Source of the DNA: Biomphalaria glabrata
Taxonomy: Eukaryota > Mollusca > Gastropoda > Planorbidae
Assembly (NCBI RefSeq): GCF_947242115.1
Contig: NC_074725.1
Location: 22,006,898-22,070,897 of the forward strand
Length of the DNA: 64,000 nt
Direction: 5' to 3'
Numbering within the stretch: position 1 is the stretch's first letter; each line of letters opens with the position of its first letter. Below are positions 11,546-23,444 of the stretch, one piece after another. Below the pieces are notes generated by a model, which saw nothing but the letters and a program-made list of their open reading frames with translations, was not told the origin of the DNA and searched no databases. Both the position numbers and the translations under genes were made by a program.

Positions 11546-12365
11546 TGATATAATTTCACTTGGGTGTTCTTTCTGAAAATATTGAAGCCTGCCTGGTTGG
11601 ACCACTTCGGGGGCCGATTTTGAGTTTGTGTTTCCACACAAACTGTCTTTGTAACCTTGTTTATTTTTTTTAATTTTTTTTTTGTAATTCCCCAAAGACA
11701 GCAGTCTATACATAAAGTATAAATAGAAATAGTAAAATTTGTAAAGCATATTGACTTTCTTTTTCCGTAAGTCATCTTGGGACACGTTCAATGTATAGAA
11801 CATTACTTAGCATCAAACAAATCTATTTCTTCATGACTTCGAGACAGAATAGATCTAGACATAGGTCTGGTAGTTAGAACTCAAAGAATCGCTGACAAGT
11901 ATGTAGTAGACGCTCAATTGGAGAATACTAAAAAAAAAACATATTAAGGGGTTATCATTGTAACAAAAAAAGTGCCGATAATTGTCAAATGAAACTTATT
12001 GTTTAAAGAAATGGTTGGTATATTCCGTTTGAAAAGCAGCGTAAAGTGTATAAAAATATTTCGACATAGACATTTGAATTGAGAAGCCGAAGAATGGTCA
12101 GAGATTGTGCCTAAGACATAACTTTTTTTGTTATGCTCGGGAGGGTGTGGTGGGTATATGGGAAGCGGACAAGTCAAAGTGATATCAGAACTCACTGGAT
12201 AAAATCATGTGTGTGTATGTGTGTCGGGTGGGGGGGGGGAGGGAAGCTTATAAAACGGGTCTTTCCGAATCAAGTCAACATTTTATGTCAGAAAAATTAC
12301 GATGCGCAGGTTGCCATTATAACTGAACCATAACTGGTCTCAACTACCATTAAGACCCTGTCTAG
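11546..12365. other. Unassigned sequence
   Basis: No element recognised. Short minus ORFs (83-93 residues) are AT-rich and lack support. Confidence 0.45.
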
Positions 12366-12540
12366 ATCTCTCTATGTCTTTCTCTCTCTCTCTCTCTCTT
12401 CTTTTATTCTCTCTCTCTCTTTTTCTTCTCTTTCTTATCTCTTTCTCATATCTCTCTCCTCTCCTTCTCTTTCTCTCCTCTTCATCTCTTCTCTTTTTTC
12501 CTTCTCTCTCTCTCTTCTCTCTCTCTCTCTCTCTTTTACC
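12366..12540. repeat. (TC)n polypyrimidine tract
   Basis: About 175 bp of CT/CTT repeats. Confidence 0.9.
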
Positions 12541-12887
12541 AACCGTCACCCTATTACACCCATCCCCACCCCACTCAGTCATCTAATAACGTCGCCCCAA
12601 TTATACCAGACAACATCTGCCTGGCCCGCACCCTACACCCACAGAAATGGAAGAGCCGCTGCCCAGTGTTGAATGTGGGCGTCTTAATTAGCACCGACCC
12701 TGGTCTTTAGCACGCACGTAGAGCTTTAAGAAAAAAGACATAAGGAGAGAGAGGGGGAGCGAGAAAGAGAAGTTACACCCAAAGTAGAAAGCAAAGCGAA
12801 TCTTGCCAACTTTCTATTCTTGTGTGTTTTTTTCTACTAAGATCTAGCTCTTTTTTTTTAAAGAGTCTATATATATATATATAGCCA

Positions 12888-13261
12888 ATACCCGTGCTAC
12901 GCTAGGTTCAAATAGTTTGTTTATTTTTGTTTATATTGCCAGAACACTCTTAAACCAACGAATAAAAACGGCCAGGATTACACCCCCAACACAATTTCCT
13001 AGCCCTCAATTTCTTTTTTTTTTTGTCTCTATCATCCTACAAATCATTATTTTCTACTATAGAGATATACATTTAGGCTCATCAGTTGTAGCCTTTCATC
13101 TGCTGTCACTATGATGACCCCTCACCCCACATACACACAAACAACATTTTCATAGGAAACGCCCACTCCCCCAACAACACACATTTTGGTCCATTGTATC
13201 TTCGAAGGAAACGGCTGTCCTTGAATGTAGATACCTGATACCCGTGCTACGCTACTGTTTG
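12888..13261. repeat. Interspersed repeat D with 17-bp direct repeat
   Basis: ATACCCGTGCTACGCTA occurs at 12,888 and again at 13,238, exactly 350 bp apart, marking the start of two modules. Module 1 aligns with 48,425-48,577 plus 49,011-49,175. Module 2 is cut by the LINE tail at 13,262-13,512 and seems to resume near 13,540 (AGAACACTTTTAAAC). A TA run precedes it. Confidence 0.65.
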
Positions 13262-13512
13262 AATTTACCTTTACCTATCCCTTAGTCTGTTGGACCGTTG
13301 GGGCACCAAGCAAGATTTGTCGACCGTCTTTCTCCATTCCTCCCTGTCTTTTGCCTTGGTTAAAACCTATATCAATGGTAGGCCCGTCCATTTTTTTATG
13401 TTGTCCTCCCATCGCGTTCTCTATCTGCTCTTCTTCTTTTTCCTGGTACTGTTCCCTGAAGGAAGGTCTTTGCAAGCCCCCTGGATCTTGTAATATGGCC
13501 ATATATTTTAAG
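13262..13512 (-). mobile_element. RTE-like LINE 3' end
   Basis: Inverse of the 4,445-4,740 fragment: the 3' UTR TTACCTTTACCTATCCC at the left, then the complement of the GTVPGKRK and YGHITR coding parts at the right. Inserted into repeat D. Confidence 0.8.
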
Positions 13513-13717
13513 CTTGAATTAGCTGGTATATATGTATATCTCCTTCAATACTAGAACACTTTTAAACTTTACACAAGGATAAAAGCGCTTTTTTGTTCCA
13601 TGTTCTAGGACAAAGTTATGTAAGTATTTTTTTCCCATGTGCCATGCGTACATGAATTAGCATGGAAAACCAGTGTGTTTACCTTTCTAATTAAAGTATA
13701 AATGAAAAAGGGAGGAT

Positions 13718-13740
13718 GTATATATATATATATATATATG
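13718..13740. repeat. (TA)n microsatellite
   Basis: About eleven TA units. Confidence 0.85.
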
Positions 13741-13861
13741 GCTAGGAAGGCTAGGTGAAAGGATACATGACTAATCCGTAAGGTTGTTATTGCCGGAAGT
13801 AGTAATGGATATAAGCATTGGCACGCGTCGCAAATAGCCTCTAACAACCAACCAACTCATA

Positions 13862-14110
13862 TGTTCTCTCAGATATTGAGGCCAGCGGGGCTGTTATCAT
13901 TAACGGGAGATGGGGCAAAGGCTAGTAACTGGCGCCTATAGCAGAAACCTTCGGGCAGGATGGGTTCGTTAGCCTTGGTTGGCTGCACACTAAGAGAAGG
14001 AAAACTCTGAAATCAAACCTCTGCTGCCTTGCAGCTAAACCCAAACATGAAAAAAACTTCGGGAGTCAGCACTGAGGAAACATCAGGAGCCGCCAACCCA
14101 TAGGCAGTTG
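13862..14110 (-). repeat. Interspersed repeat E
   Basis: Reverse complement (AGGCAGCAGAGGTTTGA, TCAGAGTTTTCCTTCT, TAGGCGCCAGTTA, GCCTTTGCCCCATCT) aligns with 49,310-49,530. Moderate copy, unknown class, no ORF. Confidence 0.7.
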
Positions 14111-16130
14111 CCAGCACACAGTGATACACACTGGCAGAATCTGCGACGCTCCTGATCCCTAGTTGTATCGACAATTGCCGTTTGTTCGAACATATCAGCT
14201 GCGTGAAGAGATGGGGGGACTGCTGCGTGGTGACTTTGTTCCGACTACAGCTAATGCCCAGGAATTCATCTCATTTCTTTGTGATGATACATGGTAGATT
14301 CCAAACTTAAGGAAGAGGCCATAACAAGACTGATAACTCTCAACTTTTGGTACGAAAGCTCACCTTAATATTTTGACATATTAATCTTATTGTAAATTGT
14401 GTAGATATACAAATAATTTAAATACAGATTGACAATTTAAATTGTCTACGGGTTTCGATAAGTGTTGGTATCTATATGTATGCTTATATATCATGTTGTA
14501 TATTATTGTCCATGAATTATCAAGACGGAAGAATAACAGCCAACAAAAAATTGGTAAAGAAAATGTTTGTTTTATTTATTTATTTATTTAATCCCAGACT
14601 TGAAATAGTTTATCATTTCTTAAAAGAGGTCAACAAGAAACACACTTTGTTTCTCAGTAAACTCAAGTCTCTAATGTTTCTCTCACTTACAAAAAAACTA
14701 GTAAGTTAAACGTGGAACTAACTCGCACTGTGGTAACCTCCCTTGTCTCACACAGACACGCCAATAAGAATTAGTTCACATTGGACAAGTGTTACAATAG
14801 AATCTAAAGAGATGGGGGGGGGGAGTTGAAGAGCAGGGGCGTATCTCTCTTGAGGGTCTGCTTATCTCATTGTATATTACTGAGTATCAAAAGGGAGGGG
14901 GGGGAATAATTCATGCCCATGGATCAGAAATTGAATGACTTGAACTTGATTTTAAAAACAAAAACCTCTAGAAACAATGGCATGACACCAAGACGCACAT
15001 TCTTCGACCTGGTCTTGAACAACGAACGTCGCTATTGTAGAAGACGCCTAATCAATACACAAAACACTTTCTTGGTGCAATTTTTAATGATTGTGTTAAT
15101 TCAGTTCTGGCCATTCCCTAGCCCCCCCCCCTATCAAGCACATACTTCAAACATTCATTGCCTCCACTTCCCATCCCCTCTCTCCCCTTTTAAAACCTCC
15201 TTCTTGTGAACAAGTCACGCATGATTACACCCGCGAGCATGTCAATGGCAACAAGCGAAGGTTAAAGGTCGTAGATGTCAGATGTATGATGAAGATCCTT
15301 AAGACGAGATCTTGTTTCATAAAAGCACCGAGTCGGGGGAAAGGGGCACGGGCGGTGGCAAGCTCACTAGGAGAGAAAAAAAATAACCCACACACACCAG
15401 CAAACATTCAAACTAATGCCTGCACGTGCATATATATATTTAATAACGTAGGCTCTCACATTTCATCACACGTAACTACACCCACACTTGTTTACAAATA
15501 CTCACATACGAACAAGCAAGCAACCAACTGCAGCCCTCGTTTCGTCGGAGACAAATAGCCGTTGTCCAGCGAGAACTGTCAAGGGAACAATTACCCGGCG
15601 GTGCGTCACCTTTAGAAAAAGTTTTCTTGGCTAATCAGCTTATCTCTTCTGCCCCCCCCCCCTCCTTCCCCTCGCATGTTATATGCTCTTCTTTCAGGAC
15701 CAGACATAACGATACGTTCTAGGCAGTTAGGTTTTAAAACTTGTGTCTCAAATATCCGGAATCAAATAAAATTAAATAAAAAAGCTTATCCGATATGAGA
15801 GCATTTGGTTACAAATCTCAAAAGCGGCATAATGATCATGAAGTCTGAACAATGATCTTTGTGATCAGTAACTTGAGACCGTATCAACACATAACTTTAC
15901 AACAAATCAAAAGAGTCTCCTTAATGGGATTGTTCCGCTTTTTTTCCCCATGTCACGTGGTAGTGTTGTCTACATTTTACGGTCTCTTTGATTTAATTGA
16001 GATTTGAATGTAAAAATACGCAAAATTATTTATTCATTGATATGATTGTTTATATAGATTGGCTAGATATAGAATGTTAAGATCTAGTACTAGATCTACA
16101 TCTAATGATAGGAAGACTTTGCCATTGTTG
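14111..16130. other. Unassigned sequence
   Basis: Poly-G runs near 14,814 and 14,897; poly-C near 15,121 and 15,651. The 90-98 residue plus ORFs at 14,913 and 15,286 have no splice or family support. Confidence 0.4.
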
Positions 16131-17427
16131 CCATTTTTACAAAGCTTATATCAACTCTGTTTGTCTGTTTGTCTGTCTGATCAAAAGTATGTACACCTTA
16201 TTTCCTCCACACCCAACCTTGGATCAAGCTGAAATTTTGTACAATTGTTTCTTTTACCTAACAAAACAAGAATCAATTTTTTTTTAAGTTAACCAATTAG
16301 TTAATTGATTATTGGTAAAAAAAAATGTTCTTGTTATTTCAAACAAGGGAAAGAAATAGTATTTGACTGAAGTAGTGGTATGTATACGCTGAATTTGTCC
16401 CTTCTATATATCGTCGTTTGAGTCCTGGTGAGCACAACATGAAAAAAAAAATAGGACTAGACTGTAGAAACAATAGGTAACTGTACAATCTTCCTAGTTC
16501 ACAAGCTCTCCACTAGCAGAGTGGTTAGCGTGTAGGCTTGAGAAGCCTGGTGAACTTTTCAATTTAAACTTTTTCAGCAGAAAATGTGTTAGGATCAAGT
16601 CAAATAGCAAAAGGTTCTCTAAAATCTATTTTAAATACTCAATAAAGCAAGACACTCCGAATAGAATGATTCAGTATAATATGATTATATTTACTGCATA
16701 AAAAACTCGAAGACCTTTAAACTATGCAACACTTATTTAATCCCGATGAGGCGACATTTTGGTACATTAAACAAATAGTAGTTACATTTAGCTTGGCCAT
16801 GAAAAATACAAGAAAAAAAAGCAATGGATAGATCCACCTGGAGAGCAAGCATTAAGGAAAGGTCCTCGATTGCAGATGACGTATACACCAGAAGTAGAAA
16901 ACAAGTCAAATATCCTCTTAAAAAAGCGTATATGAAGGGGAAGAATTCTTAAAACTATATCTTTCAATAATGTACAAGTTATTTCTCTTATTAGATATCA
17001 AACAAAATAACTAATTACCAATAATTATTTGACTAATTGAGTATTTTTTTAAAAGTTGATTCATGTTTTTTTTAGGTCCAATAAATAATTATTTAAAGTA
17101 TTAACTTGATCGGAGAATGCGTGAGGGAGAAATAGCGTTAACAGTAAATTAAGGGGACTAAACCCAACAAATCTAGTCATATATGTGAATACTGAAGGAT
17201 TAGTTTCCCTTGTTGGTATCCAACAAAATAAATAATTACCAGTAATTAATTGTCTAATTTGTTACTTTTTTAAATTGATTCATGTCTTGTGTACGCCAAT
17301 GAATAATTGTTCAAAGTTTCAACTTGATCTGAGAATGGTTGTGGGAGAAATAACGTGTACACATTTTTTTACCAAACAGACAGACAGGCAGAAAAAGTGA
17401 GTTGATATAAGCTTTGTAAAAATGTGG
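16131..17427. mobile_element. Inverted-repeat element, family C
   Basis: The left end TTTTTACAAAGCTTATATCA and right end TGATATAAGCTTTGTAAAAA are perfect inverted repeats, followed inward by (TGTC)n and a GTACAC...TATTTC block. The right side holds two tandem modules of about 230 bp (16,955-17,160 and 17,195-17,427), the left one module in opposite orientation. A second locus is 42,085-42,575. Possible TA target duplication; no transposase seen. A tRNA-like fragment lies near 16,505-16,550. Confidence 0.65.
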
Positions 17428-17429
17428 AA

Positions 17430-17530
17430 ATGCCAGGTGATTACAGATGCTCAACCTGTGACCGTAGGTATGTATCAATGATTGGCCGCTTTAGTCACAT
17501 TGAGAAGTTGCAAAGGAATTACACTCACAT
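17430..17530 (+). mobile_element. LINE C-terminal zinc-finger-like fragment
   Basis: YRCSTCDRRYVSMIGRFSH resembles the C-x2-C-x(n)-IGL-x-SH ending of RTE-like LINE ORFs. Followed by a GA-rich tract. Confidence 0.5.
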
Positions 17531-17649
17531 TAGAAAACGTAAAATGCCAAAGAGAGAGACAGAGATAGAGGGAGAGAAAGAGAGAGACAGAGAGATTAAT
17601 ACATGCATCTCAGCAAAGATAAAACAATTCTAATGAAGCATGTAATGTT

Positions 17650-18879
17650 ATTTTGATGTGGTCAATAGACCGTGTCAACAATCCATGGAAGAAAAAAAAA
17701 CAAGAGCTCTCAAACCAACTCCGCCGATTCCGAAACGGTCTAAATTCTCAAACGGTTGAGAAACAATGAAAGTGGCGCGCTTGTGGAAAATCTGGACGAT
17801 TAGCGGGTCGATCTCAATGAGCAGAAGTGAGGGCATTTATTTAAATTTATCACCCCCCGGGTCTCTAGAGGCCAATGTGACCTGATTAAAACACTTCACG
17901 CTTGATTAGACATTCGACGTGACTGGGCCGGTGACGAGACCAGAAGTTAAATTTAGTTGTTGGCGATTGTGTTAGGTTTAGGGTTGAGGTTAGTTTTAGA
18001 CTTAAGGCTAACACTAGAAATAGGTTGTCTTAAAGTTAGTTTTATTTAGACTTAAGGCTAACCTTAGAAATGTAGTTGTTGGCAGTGGCTTCACTAGGGT
18101 CGGTGTCACCCAGTGCCGTAAATTTGGGTGTCAAACACCCCCCCCCCCCAACCCCCAAGAAAAAATAATTTCTCCTTAAAATATATAGAATATACCTTTT
18201 TTCAAAATTGTGTACCTTTTTGTTGAACAATAAAACTGTAAACTAATTAATTGATGGTTACACAAAATAAAATATTTTCGATTCTATTTCAAAATGTCGT
18301 TGCTTTGACGTTATTTGACGTTTAACTTTGAAGTTATTACATAACTTTGCATTACTTTGAAATACAATTAAATTACAAATGTACAATTATTGAACTGAGA
18401 AACATCGAATAGAACATAGAGATTCTTTGAGTGCTCCTTACCAAAAAGGTTTTTTTAAATGACACTCGCGTTCCTCAGCTGCAAACGAAAAGGCAAATCA
18501 AGCACTGAACAGAATACAAAGTTTGATAGCGTCCATCGGAATCACTCTGGATAATTGCAAGAGAATAAGGCATCTATTTGTCCAGATTCAGCCACATGTC
18601 TAAATCAAATCAAGCTGTTGTGTCATAAGTGACACTGAAACTCTTCAACACCCAGACGGATAAGAGATTAGGATGTATCTTATCCCCCATTTCTCTTTCT
18701 TGTAACCATCGACGATGTCATAGAAATACATACAAATACATAAAACATGCTGCATTCGGATTCACATGGCGTAAACCAAACCGAGTTGGATGACGGTTAC
18801 TAATGCCCTCAAAGTTATGCATATTTGGTACAGGTTACCCAGTACCCTCATCAACATTGTTCATACAGATTTTGAACAA
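17650..18879. other. Unassigned sequence
   Basis: Contains a short tandem duplication (GACTTAAGGCTAAC at about 18,000 and 18,050) and a poly-C run at 18,139. No gene recognised. Confidence 0.45.
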
Positions 18880-19260
18880 ATAAAAAAGTTTTAGGCAGTG
18901 TTATCTCAAGCGATGGAGATGCATATCATAGTGTTACATGTCTGATTGGAAAGCAAGAGCCGTCTTTCCAAAAGTACGGTCTATCTGAACAAACTAATCA
19001 ATTAGCATGGATATTAAAATCCACCTACTCAATACAATCATTGTCCTTACGGCCATCTACGCTTACAGAGACATAGAAGGTTGAATAGAGGCTGAGCAGT
19101 TATGGCTGAGAAGGATCCTAGGAATAACATACCGAGATAATGCTACCAATAAAGAAATCTTTTCCAGCAAAAGGATTCGTCGTCTAGCAGACTAGAGGAA
19201 AGTTCTAGAAGGACAGAGTAAAAATGTAAGAGGAATGGCGATGTTACGTACTTTCCTGTT
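18880..19260 (+). mobile_element. LINE reverse transcriptase C-terminal fragment
   Basis: Readable pieces include KARAVFPKVRSI, SMDIKIHLLNTIIVLTAIYA and EAEQLWLRRILGITYRDNAT, the thumb and post-RT region of an RTE-like ORF. Several stops and frame changes; non-functional. Confidence 0.8.
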
Positions 19261-20313
19261 TCCAATGTTAAGCTAATCACCAGATCAATGTCATTGACTT
19301 TTAGATTTAGTCAAGACTTCTTATTAGTGCTTTTAAAACATACAGACTTTTACGTCGTTAGACAATTTGTAACCTGACACCAAAATGTCCAACTTTGTAA
19401 TGCAGATTGCTAAGCTTTAGTTCAATGTTGTTTTCATCAAAGTGAATTAACCAAGAGATAATTGACTACTAGATATGTAAGCTATTATTATAACAAAAAT
19501 ATATTCTTTTCAGGTTGCTTCTGAAAAATAATGTTTCGACTTCTGGTGAGTTGTTTGAGCTAGAGACTTGGGACTAGGGTTCGGGAATCTTTTCAAGGAT
19601 TTAGCATCTTTTTTTTTTAATTTTTAAACATGCTGTATACACAAACGTGTGTATTTTTCAATTCCTCTATTCAAGTCACTCCTTTATGGAGGATGGGCGG
19701 ACGCTATCTCAAAAATGGCACAAATGATTTTCCTAGAAATTTAACAGTTGATGTATATCGCTGAGAAAAGAATTACTAGCTCGTTGGCCACATTGGAAAA
19801 AACTCTAGTTTGACCGTTATAATTTTTCATAATAAAAATAAATAACTGTAAATTTGGCTAGAAGACTTAATCAAGATCTAGATCCTACATCGATTTTGAA
19901 AGAACTATCGCGTTCTTGAAAGAACTATCGCGTTCGGGAGTTTCCGAATGCAAGGCTTAATTGATTCAAGGAAAACTTTGCGCATTGCCTTTTAAGTCTA
20001 GATCTAAATGCTTATCGTTGGAACACTTAAATTTTATGCTGCATAAAGGAGGTATTCTCTTTTTAAAAAATATTTTAAATGTTTTTCTTGTTTATACCAA
20101 AGACGTTCCTTCAGACCTGAAGGTTATTAGATCTTCGTCCTAGCCCAGACTTCCTAAAGAACTGCTGGGGATAGCGGCGGGTTTAAACAGCAGCGACAGT
20201 GACAGCAGCAGTCCGAAGCGCATAGCACACGGCATTGGAAAAAAGACGGAACGGAGAACAGAAAGTGGGGGGGGGGGGGAACATGGAGGGCGCTAAGTAT
20301 AAAGCAAGTAGAG
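19261..20313. other. Unassigned sequence
   Basis: A 20-bp direct duplication (TTGAAAGAACTATCGCGTTC) lies at about 19,897-19,936. A G run is at 20,267-20,279. No gene seen. Confidence 0.5.
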
Positions 20314-20503
20314 CAGGGGTTCTCAACCTATGGGTCGCGACCCCCTTGGGGGTCGATTGACCATTTGCCAGGGGTCACCTAAGACCATCGAAAATATGGA
20401 TTGGTATTGTCTACTCTTCTTTTGCTGTGTGTGGGGGGGGGGTCGCGGCAGAGTGGGGGATTGTAAAAAGGGGTCGCCGAGCTTAAAAGGTTGAGAACCG
20501 CTG
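20314..20503. mobile_element. SPIN-like hAT MITE, 190 bp
   Basis: Ends CAGGGGTTCTCAACCTATGG and (inverted) CAGCGGTTCTCAACCT are hAT terminal inverted repeats. Internal GGGTCGCGACCCC, GGGGGTCG and CCTAAGACCATCG match the SPIN family order. A perfect 8-bp target duplication AAGTAGAG flanks it (20,306-20,313 and 20,504-20,511). No coding capacity. Confidence 0.9.
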
Positions 20504-20834
20504 AAGTAGAGGGTGGGAAACGGGGCACAAAGAGACGGGAGCCATAGAATTCAAAGACACTGGAGATTGAGGTGCAGAGGAAACAAGAAAATACAACAAA
20601 AAGTACAGAGAGGCAAACATTGAGAAGCACCTCTGTATTGGACTCGCCACCTGGATTTTCTTTACTGGTGTGTCAGTGCAGGGGACAAAAGCTTAGTCCA
20701 TCAGTTCAGGTACTTCGAAAAGTCGATTGAAATGCTCCGTGGACCAACCAGTAGACCTGGTTTCCTCAGCTCTTTATGGGCACGTGAGCGCAGAGCGAAA
20801 TCACGTCCAAATTGCGTGCAGAGAGTACTCTGTA

Positions 20835-20905
20835 TATGTGTGAGCTCGTGTGTGTGTTCGCGTGTGTGTGTGTGTGCGTGACTGCGTGTGTGTGTGTGCG
20901 CGTGT
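20835..20905. repeat. (TG)n-rich microsatellite
   Basis: Imperfect TG/CG alternation. Confidence 0.85.
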
Positions 20906-20929
20906 AAGTTTGTATTTAAATTCTGTGAC

Positions 20930-21727
20930 ATCAGTCAAGGTGTAGATCATGTTTGATAACATTTTGTAATCTTGGTGACCAGTCTGATAGCGCTGTGTAA
21001 ATAAGATCGTTGGTTTATGTTCTACCTTTAGGGTCTAGTCTAGTTTATGATATTACAAAATCGAACGTTTGATTTATGAAAGGCGGAAAAATGGATCGAG
21101 GGAGTTAAGTAATGAGGAACCTAGAGGTAGTTTGGTAAGTAATCGAACCTTTTGTTGGTGAATTTGTCATAGAACGCAGTCACCTCAACACAATGTAGGA
21201 CTTTGTGTGCAACAAACAAAACAAAGAGAAACGTTTAAACAAATAAAAATGTCAACGTCTCTTACATTATAACACACACAAATGACACACACACAAATGA
21301 CACACACAAATGACACACACACAAATGAGAGCTTCTCTTACAATCTACTCATCTTCATCTTCAGTTCAAAGATAAACAACGACCTCAGACACTAGTTTGA
21401 ATGTCATCCCCTATCCAAATGTATACATTTCAATTTACACAAATATGTATGAAATAAAGAAGAGACTCCATTATTGAAGGTTGACATTTTTTTCCAGTTC
21501 TTTATATATAGATATATATTAATTAACCTCTTTCTTTTATCAATGTTTCTTTAAGTCTTTAGTAGCTTTTGTATCTTTTTCTTTCTTTCTTTTAGTTTCT
21601 CAAAGTCTCGAGTTCTTATATTTAAATCTCCTCAGTTCCTCTCTTTTTTCTTTTTCTTTTAAAATTGTTTGACCCCAATCTTCTTCTACATATCAACACA
21701 CTTAATATTACACCATTCTCTTCATAT
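20930..21727. other. Unassigned sequence with short CA repeats
   Basis: ACACACACAAATGAC-type units repeat at 21,270-21,328. No gene recognised. Confidence 0.5.
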
Positions 21728-22055
21728 CCCCCTTTCTCTCTCTCTTTCTTTCTGTCTCTCTTTCTCTCTCTTTCTCTCATTTTCATTATCTCTCTTTCTC
21801 TCTCTTTCTCTTTCTCTCTTCCTCTCCATTTCTCTCTCTCTCTCTTTCTTTCTCTTCCTCTCCTTCTCTCTCTCTTTCTCTGTTTCTCTCTCTCTTCCTC
21901 TCTTTCTCTCTTTCTTTCTCTTTTCTCTCTTCTTCTCTTTTTCTCCATTTCTCTTTCTTTCTCTCTCTCTCTCTTTCTCTCTCTATTTTCTCTCTCTTTC
22001 TCTGTTTCACTCTTTCTTTCTCTCCTCCTCTATCTCTCTCTCTCTGTTTCTCTCA
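21728..22055. repeat. Long polypyrimidine (TC/TTTC) tract
   Basis: About 330 bp of CT-rich repeat. The 200- and 136-codon plus ORFs here are Ser/Leu/Phe low complexity. Confidence 0.9.
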
Positions 22056-22480
22056 GTTCACATACATACATATCCTTGACTAAAAAAAAATCTAATTATT
22101 TTGTTCCCTATAGACCCAAACCTGCTGCGTATCAAAGTGAGGGCTATATATCTACTCCTGGTCTAGATTATGTCAGATTAAGACTTAGACTCTTATTGTA
22201 CTTTTTTTGTCCTTCCTGTAAATTGATCATCGATCTCATTTCAGGAAAGTCCAAGCTGGCGATGTAAGGCATAGTAGAATGAAATAAAGAAATGATTCAA
22301 GAGTGGATTCTACTAGTTTAAAATACCCTAATCAGCTACAATGTCATGCCACGAACACGACAGATTGAGACGATGTGCAGTAAGATCTACAACAACTTAA
22401 GAGTTAGGGCATGGGACGAAAAGGTCAAGAGAGATCTAGATGGAAAGGTAGGCCAAAGCCCTCTGTGTGCTGTAGCACCA
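22056..22480. other. Unassigned sequence before the 40-bp array
   Basis: No gene or known element. CTGTGTGCTGTAGCACCACTGC directly abuts the first repeat unit. Confidence 0.45.
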
Positions 22481-23440
22481 CTGCGATGGGGTGGATATAG
22501 GTACACTAACATATGTACATAAGGGATGGGATGGATATAGGTACACTAACATATGTACATGAGGGATGGGGTGGATATAGGTACACTAACATATGTACAT
22601 GAGGGATGGGGTGGATATAGGTACACTAACATATGTACATGAGGGGTGGGATGGATATAGGTACACTAACATATGTACATGAGGGATGGGGTGGATATAG
22701 GTACACTAACATATGTACATGAGGGGTGGGATGGATATTGGTACACTAACATATGTACATGAGGGATGGGGTGGATATAGGTACACTAACATATGTACAT
22801 GAGGGGTGGGATGGATATAGGTACACTAACATATGTACATGAGGGATGGGGTGGATATAGGTACACTAACATATGTACATGAGGGATGGGGTGGATATAG
22901 GTACACTAACATATGTACATGAGGGGTGGGATGGATATTGGTACACTAACATATGTACATGAGGGGTGGGATGGATATTGGTACACTAACATATGTACAT
23001 GAGGGATGGGGTGGATATAGGTACACTAACATATGTACATGAGGGGTGGGATGGATATAGGTACACTAACATATGTACATGAGGGATGGGGTGGATATAG
23101 GTACACTAACATATGTACATGAGGGGTGGGGTGGATATAGGTACACTAACATATGTACATGAGGGATGGAGTGGATATAGGTACACTAACATATGTACAT
23201 GAGGGATGGAGTGGATATAGGTACACTAACATATGTACATGAGAGATGGGGTGGATATAGGTACACTAACATATGTACATGAGGGGTGGGGTGGATATAG
23301 GTACACTAACATATGTACATGAGGGGTGGGGTGGATATAGGTACACTAACATATGTACATGAGGGATGGGGTGGATATAGGTACACTAACATATGTACAT
23401 GAGGGGTGGGGTGGATATAGGTACACTAACATATGTACAT
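22481..23440. repeat. 40-bp satellite-like array, exactly 24 units
   Basis: Unit GAGGGRTGGGRTGGATATAG followed by GTACACTAACATATGTACAT. Units differ at only a few sites. Each contains the palindromes GTAC and ATGTACAT. No frame-conserving pressure is evident. Confidence 0.97.
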
Positions 23441-23444
23441 GATT

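Noticed and set aside
18082-18150. hAT end CAGTGGCTTCACTAGGG
   Set aside because: No opposite end or target duplication found; could be a truncated element but is not supported.
21665-22267. 200-codon plus ORF
   Set aside because: Translation of a polypyrimidine tract.
22481-23440. CRISPR-like array
   Set aside because: Units are contiguous with no unique spacers, in a eukaryotic genome.
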